This document shows, piece after piece, positions 55,166-63,507 of a DNA stretch of 64,000 bases. Each line of letters opens with the position of its first letter. The stretch's first letter is position 1. This DNA is from Dyadobacter pollutisoli (lineage in GTDB: Bacteria > Bacteroidota > Bacteroidia > Cytophagales > Spirosomataceae), in contig NZ_CP112998.1 of assembly GCF_026625565.1 (NCBI RefSeq), positions 2,501 to 66,500 of the forward strand, read 5' to 3'. The translations under genes were made by a program, and so were the position numbers. Below the pieces are notes generated by a model, which was not told the origin of the DNA, searched no databases, and saw only the letters and a program-made list of their open reading frames with translations.

Positions 55166-55816
55166 TTAAAATTCTCTGCCCGAATTTATTCTTAGAGTAT
55201 AAATCAAAAACCGGTTAACCTGATCGCCATCCTGTGCGTAATTAATATCTTTTGCGAAGTTATTGTTCAGGCCATCCAAAAGAATCGGCTTCAGGAATCG
55301 TTGGATACCTTCGTTAGTTCTAAGAATGGCTATGGCATCTTCCTCTAAAGAACTGATAATAAGAATAGTATTGGGCGTTATCTGACCTGTAATACCCTTA
55401 GTGCTGAATCTTGGATCACTGTCATTATCATCATAAGTGATATGAATCTCATTATTAGTAGATCGAATCGGATTGACGGCGAAAGCAGTTGTAAAACCCT
55501 CAAGCCCGAATGGTACTTCTTTGGTCTCTGGCAAGATAAGGTCTGTACTATCGATGTACGCGAATGAATTGAAATAGGGAGTTCCCCCTCTTTCGACCAA
55601 ATTCACCTCATAGAGTTTGCCATCTGTTTTATCAAGAATATCCATATACACCCCACCAATTCCACGCAAGAAAATGTCGATTTGGATTTTTTTGATCTCT
55701 CCATCAATAGACTCTTTTACGATCGGATCCACCTCCTTGTTCTGGCAACTGCCCACAACAATTAAACAGGGAACTATCAGCAGAATATTTAAAAAGAACC
55801 TTGAAAAACAGTTCAT
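55166..55816 (-). CDS. Lipoprotein, unknown
   Basis: From the ATG at 55816 (MNCFSRFFLNILLIVPCLIV) it is a 216-aa lipoprotein, with lipobox LIVVGSCQN (Cys about 24). The mature domain is acidic and beta-rich, with no recognised domain. ATGs two and twelve codons upstream are possible. It lies 17 bases before the barrel gene's start, suggesting co-transcription. Confidence 0.6.
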   Translation of the reverse strand: MNCFSRFFLNILLIVPCLIVVGSCQNKEVDPIVKESIDGEIKKIQIDIFLRGIGGVYMDILDKTDGKLYEVNLVERGGTPYFNSFAYIDSTDLILPETKEVPFGLEGFTTAFAVNPIRSTNNEIHITYDDNDSDPRFSTKGITGQITPNTILIISSLEEDAIAILRTNEGIQRFLKPILLDGLNNNFAKDINYAQDGDQVNRFLIYTLRINSGREF

Positions 55817-55902
55817 ACACATAATTTTTAAGTGGATTGAGAATTTAAACAAAAATTCATTTCAACGTTAAATGAACATCCAAGTCATTGTCCCTTTTTC
55901 CA

Positions 55903-56463
55903 TCAGAGATTCCGTCTCTTCGCGGAAAACTCTCCGTCTGTTATGGACGGCTGCTTAGAATCGAAAACATGATTTGCATTAACTGTAAATTTGCCCTTAA
56001 CCCTGTCCTCCGTTATATCTGTCAAAAGGATTGTAACACCGCCAGATAGATTGAAACTCTTACTTTGTATAATCAAATCATCTGTTGGAGCCTTAAAATC
56101 AGCATAGGAATACGTGTTCGGTGTTTTTGGATCAATAGAAGTATAGTCCTTGTTAGCTACATATTTTTCATTGGTATTAAAGTGAATTGAAAAACTGGGA
56201 GCGTCTCCGGTTACGGTTGATAACCCAAGTTGAAAACGATATCCTGCCGTTTCGTAGCCCATAAATCTGCATTCTAAATCCCATTTGCCTTTGGCATTAG
56301 CCTGCGATACCTCCTTACCGTCTACTTTGAATTTAACGAAGTCAGCACTTGGCTCAACGTCATCACTTCCACCTTTACAGGAAAATAGAAAAATAGACAA
56401 TGTGAGAATTAGTAATAGTCTGAAAAATAAACTTGCAATTTTTAATGGAGGCTGTTGTTTCAT
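55903..56463 (-). CDS. Lipoprotein, unknown (beta-rich)
   Basis: A 186-aa lipoprotein with lipobox LTLSIFLFSCKGG (Cys about 29). The mature part has a calycin-like series of strands: DFVKFKVDGKEVSQANAKGK, YRFQLGLSTVTGDAPSFSI and GKFTVNANHVFDS. This form is common in Bacteroidota secreted proteins of unknown role. It belongs to the run of exported genes between 54.5 and 58.1 kb. Confidence 0.6.
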   Translation of the reverse strand: MKQQPPLKIASLFFRLLLILTLSIFLFSCKGGSDDVEPSADFVKFKVDGKEVSQANAKGKWDLECRFMGYETAGYRFQLGLSTVTGDAPSFSIHFNTNEKYVANKDYTSIDPKTPNTYSYADFKAPTDDLIIQSKSFNLSGGVTILLTDITEDRVKGKFTVNANHVFDSKQPSITDGEFSAKRRNL

Positions 56464-56546
56464 GATTGATTTTGTTGAAGGTGAGTAAAATAACTGCTCT
56501 TACCGTTTAAAAACTTATCCCCCGATCTTCGCCACGGGATCGGTTT

Positions 56547-57296
56547 TCAATCGGGAATGTATACGAAGTACTCAAAAGTGCCGTCGGGTTGAGGATCTGT
56601 GGTTTTAAGGATATCTTTCGTCAGCTCTCGAATAATCATATAGTTAGTTTCTTCATTGATTGGCTCCCCATCTTCCCAATAGACGAAACGGTCGGTTTTC
56701 GTCGAATGCCATTTCCAATTTCCCATTGCGGACTCCACAGCATGGCCTTTGCTTAAAAATTGTGCGAAATAAGTTCCTGATGCGGAAATCAGAACAGTCG
56801 CTTTATCAGCACCTAAATCGTTGTCAAGCAATATTGCTCCGCTCTCATCGGTGGTCAAAGACCAACTACGTGAAAGCAGTTTCGTTTTATCGCTAGCATC
56901 GACAAGAGTAGACTTTACAGCGCTGATTGCCAACCATTTACCTGAAAAAGCCAGTTTGAAACTAATCTTATCCTGCGTAATCTTGATTTCGGACATAGTA
57001 CCGAAGTTTGCAAGCGAAATTTCTGTGTTGCTTGTCACTTTAAACGTGCCTGTAACGGTCGTATCCGTGATACTGTAAATGATAAAGCTGCTGTCCGACA
57101 GAAACTCCAGAAAGGCATTGTCTGTCATTGTCCGGCCGGAGCTTGTTTCGACGATCCATTTGCCCAGAATGTCGGTTTGCAACTTCTCGTTTCCGGATAG
57201 ATCATCTGGGTCAGGAAGTTCATGATCTTTTGAACAGGATGTTGCGAGGGCAAAGACGACGAGTATTTGCAGGACGGTAGAAATGGCTTTTTTCAT
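56547..57296 (-). CDS. Lipocalin-like lipoprotein
   Basis: A 249-aa lipoprotein with lipobox VFALATSCSKD (Cys about 21). The mature sequence appears to contain two tandem lipocalin-like units, each opening with a 'GKWIVETS' / 'SRSWSLTTDE' type strand. The first covers roughly 45-130 and the second 140-249. Lipocalin-like DUF domains in lipoproteins of this phylum have no known ligand. Confidence 0.6.
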   Translation of the reverse strand: MKKAISTVLQILVVFALATSCSKDHELPDPDDLSGNEKLQTDILGKWIVETSSGRTMTDNAFLEFLSDSSFIIYSITDTTVTGTFKVTSNTEISLANFGTMSEIKITQDKISFKLAFSGKWLAISAVKSTLVDASDKTKLLSRSWSLTTDESGAILLDNDLGADKATVLISASGTYFAQFLSKGHAVESAMGNWKWHSTKTDRFVYWEDGEPINEETNYMIIRELTKDILKTTDPQPDGTFEYFVYIPD

Positions 57297-57344
57297 AGAG
57301 AGATTAGTATAATAGATTTGGATGCTTGGAATAATTTAATTTCA

Positions 57345-58142
57345 TTAGTCAATGCCAAATGAGTAAGCATCAATTGAGTTGGCGCTCCCGATAAGTTTTG
57401 CCGCGAAGAAATATTCTCCTTTTCCAAGCTTGACAGATGGTACAAGTTTGAACACCCCCTCACCTGCTGAAATCATGTTACAGGCAATCGTATTATTTCC
57501 TGACTTGGCACCTGTGGGGCGAGCGGTCAGGTTGCCAGCAATGCGCTTGCTCTTGTGAATTTTCGCCTTGTGTAAAACAAACTCTGGTGCAGAGCCGCCT
57601 GTATTGACCACAAATTGCAAGCTATCATTGGCTGCTTTTCGGTAGACGGCTTTCATGCCCTCGATTTCATACTGAGCGGTTGTGCCGAAAGGGGACGCTT
57701 TAAAGCCCATATTGGCTATCCCCTTGTCTAATGGCTCAATCTTGTTTCCTGCGCTGTTCACGACATATAGTTGGTTAATTAATCCAACCTTTGGCGTCTT
57801 GCCCGCCACAGGAGTGTTCGGTCTGGTATCATTGGGCGCCAAGGTTTGTCGCTTTGGCTGGGTTTGTTTCTCTTGCATTGCTGCGATCAGCTCGTCAGGA
57901 ACTTTCTGGGCTTTAAGACTGATCAACCCACTCGTCGACAGATCAAACTGCCCCTCAGCGGTATTGATGGTAGTCAGGATAATGGACTTGTCCAACCCCG
58001 CCTTCACCAGCGAGATTATTTTCTGATTGGTCAACACTTCAGGTTTAGTTTGAGCGTGTGCAAACTGGATGGAACAGAACGCGAACATTAAGACGGTGGC
58101 TAAACACAAGCCCCTTGATTTGAACAACGCTGATAGAAACAT
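57345..58142 (-). CDS. Exported protein with N-terminal helical repeat motif
   Basis: A 265-aa protein with a signal peptide (MFLSALFKSRGLCLATVLMF...A). It is followed by a helical segment VLTNQKIISLVKAGLDKSII and DLSTSGLISLKAQKVPDELI (about 37-88), a motif frequent in exported Bacteroidota proteins. After a Pro/Thr linker, a beta-rich domain (VGLINQLYVVNSAGNKIEPL onward) reaches the C-terminus. Function unknown. It is the first gene of the exported-protein row, facing the histidine kinase. Confidence 0.6.
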   Translation of the reverse strand: MFLSALFKSRGLCLATVLMFAFCSIQFAHAQTKPEVLTNQKIISLVKAGLDKSIILTTINTAEGQFDLSTSGLISLKAQKVPDELIAAMQEKQTQPKRQTLAPNDTRPNTPVAGKTPKVGLINQLYVVNSAGNKIEPLDKGIANMGFKASPFGTTAQYEIEGMKAVYRKAANDSLQFVVNTGGSAPEFVLHKAKIHKSKRIAGNLTARPTGAKSGNNTIACNMISAGEGVFKLVPSVKLGKGEYFFAAKLIGSANSIDAYSFGID

Positions 58143-58514
58143 TTAGCTGTGGTGGATTATAATGGATAAAACATTCATAAAAGGAATGGAATTACTAAGG
58201 AGGCGCTTGCACGCAATTGGAAAAGACCACCCAGTCGTCCAAAGGCTTGAGGCTGATTTCACTAGCAAGATTTCTGATTGAATTGAGTTTACATTTCCAA
58301 AAAAAATGTATTTACCCATACGCATTCCAGACCTGGTCGTGAATCCGGCTATAACAGCCCTGAATCTGGAAAAAAATGCTTTTGAGGAATAGAATTTTAT
58401 TGGATCTTACAAGTTCTCTTTAAAAGACGTGCTGTGCTCCAAGATTTGATCACCATTTTCTTGTATATTGACAGATAGAAGACCCGACAGATAACCTACA
58501 ACTCAGCGAAATCA
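58143..58514. other. Divergent intergenic region before the histidine kinase
   Basis: Holds the promoters of the exported-protein row and of the two-component pair. A short frame at 58143-58325 on the minus strand is not protein-like. No strong repeat or hairpin is seen apart from a weak 7-bp inverted repeat at 58290-58310. Confidence 0.3.
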
Positions 58515-60323
58515 ATGCTTGTAAGGCGTACTCTCCCTGAAATCGCGGCTATGACGTTGTGTCTATTCCTGCTTGTTAGTTTTTTCTGTGAAGCTCAAAA
58601 TTCAACACAGGACAATACTGAGGACCTTATGTCCAGGCTCAAACGGGACATAAAGTCTTATAATGAGGCAGTGATCAAACGAGATTCTACGGGGATAGCC
58701 GAAGCATCCTACCTGATGGCAAAACGCCACATCAACCTGGGTAACTATGCTATTGCGGAAACCTGGCTTCAAAAGGCGCTTCGCATACGTAAAGATCTGA
58801 GTGATTTTGAAGACATTGGGAAGATCTACCTGCGATTGCAAGAGATTCAATTTATTCTCGAGAATCCGCTGGAGGCGTTGCGAAACGCCCGGCTGGCACT
58901 GATAAATTTCCGGAAAGGAAATTCATCAAAAGGCATTATGAGTGCCTATGGCGCGTTAGGAACAAGTCATTTGCTATCATGGGAAAAGAGCACTGTGAAA
59001 CAGAAAACCAGATTTAGGTCTTCCTTACACAAAGCCAAAGCGAATTTCAGAAAATCGTTAGAACTCGCCCAGATCCTGCATTCTACCATTGATGAAGGAC
59101 AAATGTATCGATACCTTGGCATTTGTTCGAGACAAGAAAATAATATTCCCGAAAGCCTGTCATTTAAAATTACAGCATGGAAATTGGACAAAAAACAAGG
59201 GCTTTTGAGCAACAGCATTGAATTAGCAATCGACATCGCAAACCAATATCTCCAGAACAAAGACCATCGGAGTGCTCGACCATGGTTAATTAAAGCAAAA
59301 GACCTACTTGGAAACTCCAGTTTTAAACCCGGCCTAAAAACGTCTTTACTATATAGCCTGGCAGAATATCATCAACAAAAAAAGGAATGGATGCAGGCTC
59401 TTGAATATCGTAGAGAACTCGAAGAATTGAGGGAAAGTGCATTTCTTCAATACCGTAACGAGGCCGTGGAAGGGGTTCGCAGAAATGAAGAAGCGAAACT
59501 TAAAGAAGTGGCCCTGACTGCAAAACGTAAAGAAGTCTCTTTGCTGAAAAGCAACGCCACTTTAAAAAATCGTATGCTTTACACAGTCGGGCTACTTCTT
59601 ATTATCTCTACAATTGCAGCAATCCTATATAGCAAGCTCTCTTCAAAACACAATAGCCTGTATTTAAAATATAGGACGTTGAGCGAATACAACGCTGGAT
59701 TAGTGAAAGAGCAAAGTCACCGAACCCAAAACGATCTTCAACTCGTATCCAATCTCCTCAGTCTGCAATCGCATCAGTCACAAGATCCGGCTGCTGCCAA
59801 ACTTCTTGAAGAAAGTCTGCTTAGGGTAGAATCAATTATTCTCATTCACAGGCGGCTGTATCAGGATACGATGCCAATGTTCGTCAATGTCGAACTGTAT
59901 TTAGGAGATCTTATACAGAGCGTTCTCAGGGTTTACTGTATGACATATGTTACGCTATCCTTAGACGTAAAACCATTTTTCTTACATGTAAAAAAGATGG
60001 CCCCTCTTGCACTGATTTTAAACGAGCTGATGACCAACAGCTGTAAATATGCTTTTACAGGTCCGTCTTCGACGCTTCATGTGAGATGCTATGTCCTTTC
60101 AGACAAGGTAAACTTCCTGTTTCACGACAATGGTCCTGGTTTTGATATGGAAACTGTTCTAAATGGATTTGGATTGGAGCTTATTGATTTGCTTGCTGAG
60201 CAGTTAGAAGGCCAACATAAATACCGCTCAGTCCAGGGGTGCCGTTTTGAGCTTTCTTTTCTTGCAGATAAGACACTCATTCAACTTTTAAATCCAAATC
60301 AAACCGACCTTATTTATCCATGA
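58515..60323 (+). CDS. Sensor histidine kinase, HisKA_2 type with TPR input
   Basis: A 602-aa membrane kinase. A signal segment (about 9-27) leads to a periplasmic helical TPR-like region (about 60-300, NLGNYAIAETWLQKALRIRK and similar). A charged coil and one TM (about 356-376, MLYTVGLLLIISTIAAILYS) follow. The HisKA_2 dimer/phosphoacceptor site is EQSHRTQNDLQLVSNLLSL (His about 404). HATPase motifs are LALILNELMTNSCKYAF (N box), FHDNGPGFD (G1) and GFGLELIDLLAEQL (G2). Its stop overlaps the start of the response regulator gene (ATGA), so they form a cognate pair. Confidence 0.92.
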   Translation: MLVRRTLPEIAAMTLCLFLLVSFFCEAQNSTQDNTEDLMSRLKRDIKSYNEAVIKRDSTGIAEASYLMAKRHINLGNYAIAETWLQKALRIRKDLSDFEDIGKIYLRLQEIQFILENPLEALRNARLALINFRKGNSSKGIMSAYGALGTSHLLSWEKSTVKQKTRFRSSLHKAKANFRKSLELAQILHSTIDEGQMYRYLGICSRQENNIPESLSFKITAWKLDKKQGLLSNSIELAIDIANQYLQNKDHRSARPWLIKAKDLLGNSSFKPGLKTSLLYSLAEYHQQKKEWMQALEYRRELEELRESAFLQYRNEAVEGVRRNEEAKLKEVALTAKRKEVSLLKSNATLKNRMLYTVGLLLIISTIAAILYSKLSSKHNSLYLKYRTLSEYNAGLVKEQSHRTQNDLQLVSNLLSLQSHQSQDPAAAKLLEESLLRVESIILIHRRLYQDTMPMFVNVELYLGDLIQSVLRVYCMTYVTLSLDVKPFFLHVKKMAPLALILNELMTNSCKYAFTGPSSTLHVRCYVLSDKVNFLFHDNGPGFDMETVLNGFGLELIDLLAEQLEGQHKYRSVQGCRFELSFLADKTLIQLLNPNQTDLIYP

Positions 60324-61075
60324 GTAAAGATCGAAACATCCTCATTGTCGAAGACGACCTACTCCTTGCAACTGATATTAAGAAAAACCTAAAAATTCAA
60401 GGCTGGAAAATTGCTGGCATTGCAAAAAACTATGAATCGGCAATGAGCATCATGAAAAAGGGAAATGTAGATCTGGCGTTAATCGACATTAAACTGGATG
60501 GCCCCGAGGACGGAATTATGACCGCTACAGAACTTCTGAAAATCAAATGGATTCCTATCATTTACATTACCGGAAATGCGCCCTACGAGGTCAAGCAACG
60601 AATGAGGGAAACCTATCCTTCGGCCTTCCTGCAAAAACCGTTACGTGTGCGTGAATTATCCACGCAAATCGATTTGGCCTTCAATAATTATGATGAAGGC
60701 TTAACGGGAAATCCAGAAAGGAAAGAACCCGAGCTTCTCGCATTACCAACGAAAGACGGTTTGGTGAACATCAGATCATCCGAGATCATCTATGTAAAAG
60801 CAGCAACAAAAAGTACAAATCTGTTTCTGACCAGCAGCGAACTCCAGCGTCATAGTATCTCGAATTCGGATTCCCTTCTCGTCTCAGTGAAGTTCGGAAG
60901 GCTCACTAGTCAATTACCGCCTGTTTTTTTTAAATTGGGCCGCTCTGAAACAATTAATCTAAATCATGTTAAGAAAATTTGGCAGGAAAGTGTACATCTG
61001 ACGTCTCATGTGTTGACAATACCTGAGGGTCGACGTGAAACCCTAATTAAAAGATTTAATCTTGTCGAACGATAG
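60320..61075 (+). CDS. LytTR-type response regulator
   Basis: A 251-aa regulator. The receiver domain has ILIVEDDLLL (acidic pocket), the phospho-acceptor Asp in ALIDIKLDGPEDG (about 53), ITGN (Thr) and FLQKPLRVREL (Lys). A LytTR DNA-binding domain occupies about 145-251 (LPTKDGLVNIRSSEIIYVKA, FFKLGRSETINLNHVKKIWQ). Translation is coupled to the kinase gene. LytTR regulators bind paired repeats near promoters, often of exported or envelope genes. The neighbouring row of exported proteins is a reasonable target (inference). Confidence 0.92.
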   Translation: MSKDRNILIVEDDLLLATDIKKNLKIQGWKIAGIAKNYESAMSIMKKGNVDLALIDIKLDGPEDGIMTATELLKIKWIPIIYITGNAPYEVKQRMRETYPSAFLQKPLRVRELSTQIDLAFNNYDEGLTGNPERKEPELLALPTKDGLVNIRSSEIIYVKAATKSTNLFLTSSELQRHSISNSDSLLVSVKFGRLTSQLPPVFFKLGRSETINLNHVKKIWQESVHLTSHVLTIPEGRRETLIKRFNLVER

Positions 61076-61545
61076 TTTCTAAGAATTAAACCACGTAAAA
61101 TTGAAACGAATTTTAATACACCACAACAGACTTTTTACTAATTCCTTTCAGACAGTTTCAATGTCTTGAAATATTAGTAAGTCTTCGGGATGGTGGATAC
61201 TTCATAATCAACATATTGGATCCAAAAATAACCTGTTCGTTCAGCTTCCGGCCCTGGACGTTCGGTTTTAAATTACACGTGATTCGTTAGCCCTAGCGTC
61301 ATCGTTTTTAATAAAATTTGTGTCCGAAAAAACGATGTCTGTCAATATCTCCCGAATTTCACCGGTGCGTCTGGAAACCGATTAAGTCGAAAACGGTGGT
61401 TTTTATGTACTCTCAGCGCCTTTAATTTTTCTTCCCTTCTAGTTCTCAAAAGGACCTTTCTCAGCACTTTTAAATTCCAGATTAGTGGTACACCAAAACA
61501 AATTACTGTATATTGCTAACTGGCACGTTAAACTGTACTATTTGG
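61076..61545. other. Non-coding stretch before the serine recombinase
   Basis: About 470 bases without a supported gene. It contains 'ggtacaccaaaaca' at 61487-61500, which resembles 'ggtgtaccaaaaaa' at 44306-44319 beside the tyrosine integrase (12 of 14 positions). No other structure was found. Confidence 0.3.
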
Positions 61546-62172
61546 ATGGTTATTGGATATATACGGGTTTCAAAGACTGAGCAGAACCAAGACCTGCAAT
61601 TTGACTCCCTCAAGAAAGCAGGATGTGAGAAAATATATCATGAAAAGATTTCGGGTGCTTCAATGCAGAGGCCGGAATATATACGAATGATTTCGGAGCT
61701 TCGAAAAGGGGATGTCATAGTTGTGTGGAGAATTGATCGGCTTGGTCGGACAACTTATGAGCTTATTAAGCTCATGGTGGAATGGAAGGAAATGGGAGTG
61801 GACTTCCGGAGTATTTCTGAGGGAATTGACACTTCTACCAAGATGGGTCGGCTTTGGTATATGCTCAGCTCAGTCTTTGCGGAAAATGAAAGAGAGATTT
61901 TGATGGAGCGTACTTTGGCTGGGATGGAGGCTGCGCGTGCACGCGGAAGAGTAGGAGGTAGGCCAAAAGGGTTGACTAAAAAATCGAAGGAGCTTGCCGG
62001 CCTAGCAGCAACTTTGTATTTGAGTAAAAAATACACAACCAATCAGATTTGCGAACAATTAAAGATTGGAAGCAAAACGACGCTCTATAACTATCTTAGG
62101 CACGAGGGGATAGAAATAGAAGGTTGGACACGGTCCGAAAAGATTTCTATTTCTAACCTGCCAAATAATTAA
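61546..62172 (+). CDS. Serine recombinase (resolvase/invertase family)
   Basis: A 208-aa small serine recombinase from the ATG at 61546 (MVIGYIRVSKTEQNQDLQFD). The catalytic Ser is in YIRVSKTEQ (residue 9). The arginine-bearing blocks are VVWRIDRLGRTTYELI, with EGIDTSTKMGRLWYMLSSVF and ENEREILMERTLAGMEAARA as the dimer helix. A C-terminal helix-turn-helix (YTTNQICEQLKIGSKTTLYN) follows. Complete and probably active. Its target site may be in the surrounding accessory DNA. Confidence 0.93.
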   Translation: MVIGYIRVSKTEQNQDLQFDSLKKAGCEKIYHEKISGASMQRPEYIRMISELRKGDVIVVWRIDRLGRTTYELIKLMVEWKEMGVDFRSISEGIDTSTKMGRLWYMLSSVFAENEREILMERTLAGMEAARARGRVGGRPKGLTKKSKELAGLAATLYLSKKYTTNQICEQLKIGSKTTLYNYLRHEGIEIEGWTRSEKISISNLPNN

Positions 62173-62254
62173 ATAATTTTTACATGTTGTTATCCATTAC
62201 CGTTAATCAATGGTACGAATAACTTAGTGTTTATGCATTATTGATGGAAGAGAA

Positions 62255-63184
62255 ATGGACGATATAAAATTTGACGACAACTATGGGATATGGCTTAGTG
62301 AGATTAAGTCTAAAATTCGTTCTTCACAGATCAGAGCAGCAGTTGCTGCGAATTCAGCATTGATTGAGTTCTATTGGGACTTAGGAAAGCTTATTGTTGA
62401 AAAACAAGCTGATACACAATGGGGTGATAAACTGATAGAAACGTTGTCAAAAGATCTGAAAGAAGACTTTACAGACATTAAAGGTTTGTCATCTTCAAAT
62501 CTGAAATATTGTAAAAGATTTTATTCTTTCTACTCTTGGCCAATTGGTCAACAACCTGTTGACCAATTGGCCAAGAGGCTGATTAAACAAATACCATGGG
62601 GTCATAATATCCTAATATTTACTAAATCAGATAACTTGGATCAAGCGACTTTCTATCTGCAGAAAACCCTGGAAAATGGATGGAGCAGGGATATTCTAGC
62701 ATTGCAGCTGAAGTCCAATTTATATGTTCGGGCAGGAGCTTCTGTGACAAATTTCGATTTGACTCTACCTAAGCCATTTTCCGATTTAGCGCAACAAACC
62801 TTGAAAGACCCATATGTCTTCGATTTTATAACACTTGGACCAAAAGCTAAGGAGCAGGACATAGAGATACAGCTCACTAAACACATAACTCATTTCTTGC
62901 TCGAGCTTGGAAAGGGTTTTGCTTTTATTGGAAGACAATACCATTTAATTGTAGGAGACTCTGATTATTTTTTGGATTTGCTATTTTATCACGTGAAACT
63001 TAAATGTTATGTAGTTATTGAACTTAAAAATACAAAGTTTATGCCTGAATACACTGGAAAGCTTAACTTCTACCTTTCTGCTGTGGATTCTATTCTGAAG
63101 GCAGCGGATGATAAGCCTACAATAGGAATATTACTTTGCCGCGACAAGAACAATGTAGAGGCTGAATATAATACTCCCCAATAA
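62255..63184 (+). pseudogene. DUF1016/YhcG-type PDDEXK nuclease, 3' end lost to IS
   Basis: The frame codes for 309 residues. The DUF1016 N-terminal helical domain (IRSSQIRAAVAANSALIEFY, IPWGHNILIFTKSDNLD) is followed by the PDDEXK nuclease part: FIGRQYHLIVGDSDYFLDLL and YVVIELKNTKF, with catalytic Asp, Glu and Lys kept. The family usually continues some 40 residues after the NNVEAEY position. Here the sequence leaves the family at 63169 and ends in NTPQ-stop inside the IS end. It also contains a 45-bp inverted repeat at 62533-62577. The catalytic residues survive, but loss of the tail may impair it. Confidence 0.75.
62533..62577. repeat. Perfect 21-bp-arm inverted repeat inside the DUF1016 gene
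   Basis: The arms at 62533-62553 and 62557-62577 are exact reverse complements ('ctcttggccaattgg...' versus '...ccaattggccaagag') with a three-base spacer 'acc'. It is in frame and encodes SWPIGQQPVDQLAKRL-like residues. Coding sequence of this kind rarely holds such a perfect palindrome by chance. Confidence 0.85.
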
Positions 63185-63222
63185 TTGGACAGCTACTAAA
63201 ATTTCTAATTTAGTAGTTGACT

Positions 63223-63507
63223 ATGAAAAGGGAACGTAGAAAATTCAGCGCGAGCTTCAAGGCCAAAGTGGCCATAGAAGCCATCAAGGAGGTAAGCACC
63301 GTCCAGGACTTAGCTTCTAAGTACCAAATCCATCCAACGCAGATTGCGGCCTGGAAACGAGAGTTTTTAGAGAAAGCCGAGTTGGTTTTCGACAAAGAGG
63401 CACCGGCAATAAATGAGGCAGAGAACTCTAAGGAGCAGGAACTGTACGCCAAGATCGGGGAGCTTCAGGTCCAGGTGGATTTCCTAAAAAAAGTCTTGGG
63501 GAAATGA
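63223..63507 (+). CDS. IS3-family transposase OrfA
   Basis: A 94-aa protein from the ATG at 63223 (MKRERRKFSASFKAKVAIEA). It is the helix-turn-helix/leucine-zipper DNA-binding subunit (VSTVQDLASKYQIHPTQIAA, YAKIGELQVQVDFLKKVLGK). A run of seven As at 63486-63492 (CTA AAA AAA G) in the last codons is a typical IS3 -1 slippage site. Slippage there would fuse it to OrfB. The OrfA stop overlaps the OrfB start (ATGA). Confidence 0.92.
   Translation: MKRERRKFSASFKAKVAIEAIKEVSTVQDLASKYQIHPTQIAAWKREFLEKAELVFDKEAPAINEAENSKEQELYAKIGELQVQVDFLKKVLGK

Noticed and set aside
58143..58325. 60-codon minus-strand frame upstream of the exported protein gene
   Set aside because: Low-complexity, no start context, and not in line with the neighbouring operon.
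44237..63170. Second copy of the tRNA-Ser 3' end as right attachment site
   Set aside because: No match longer than a few bases to the tRNA 3' end was found by eye in the accessory region.
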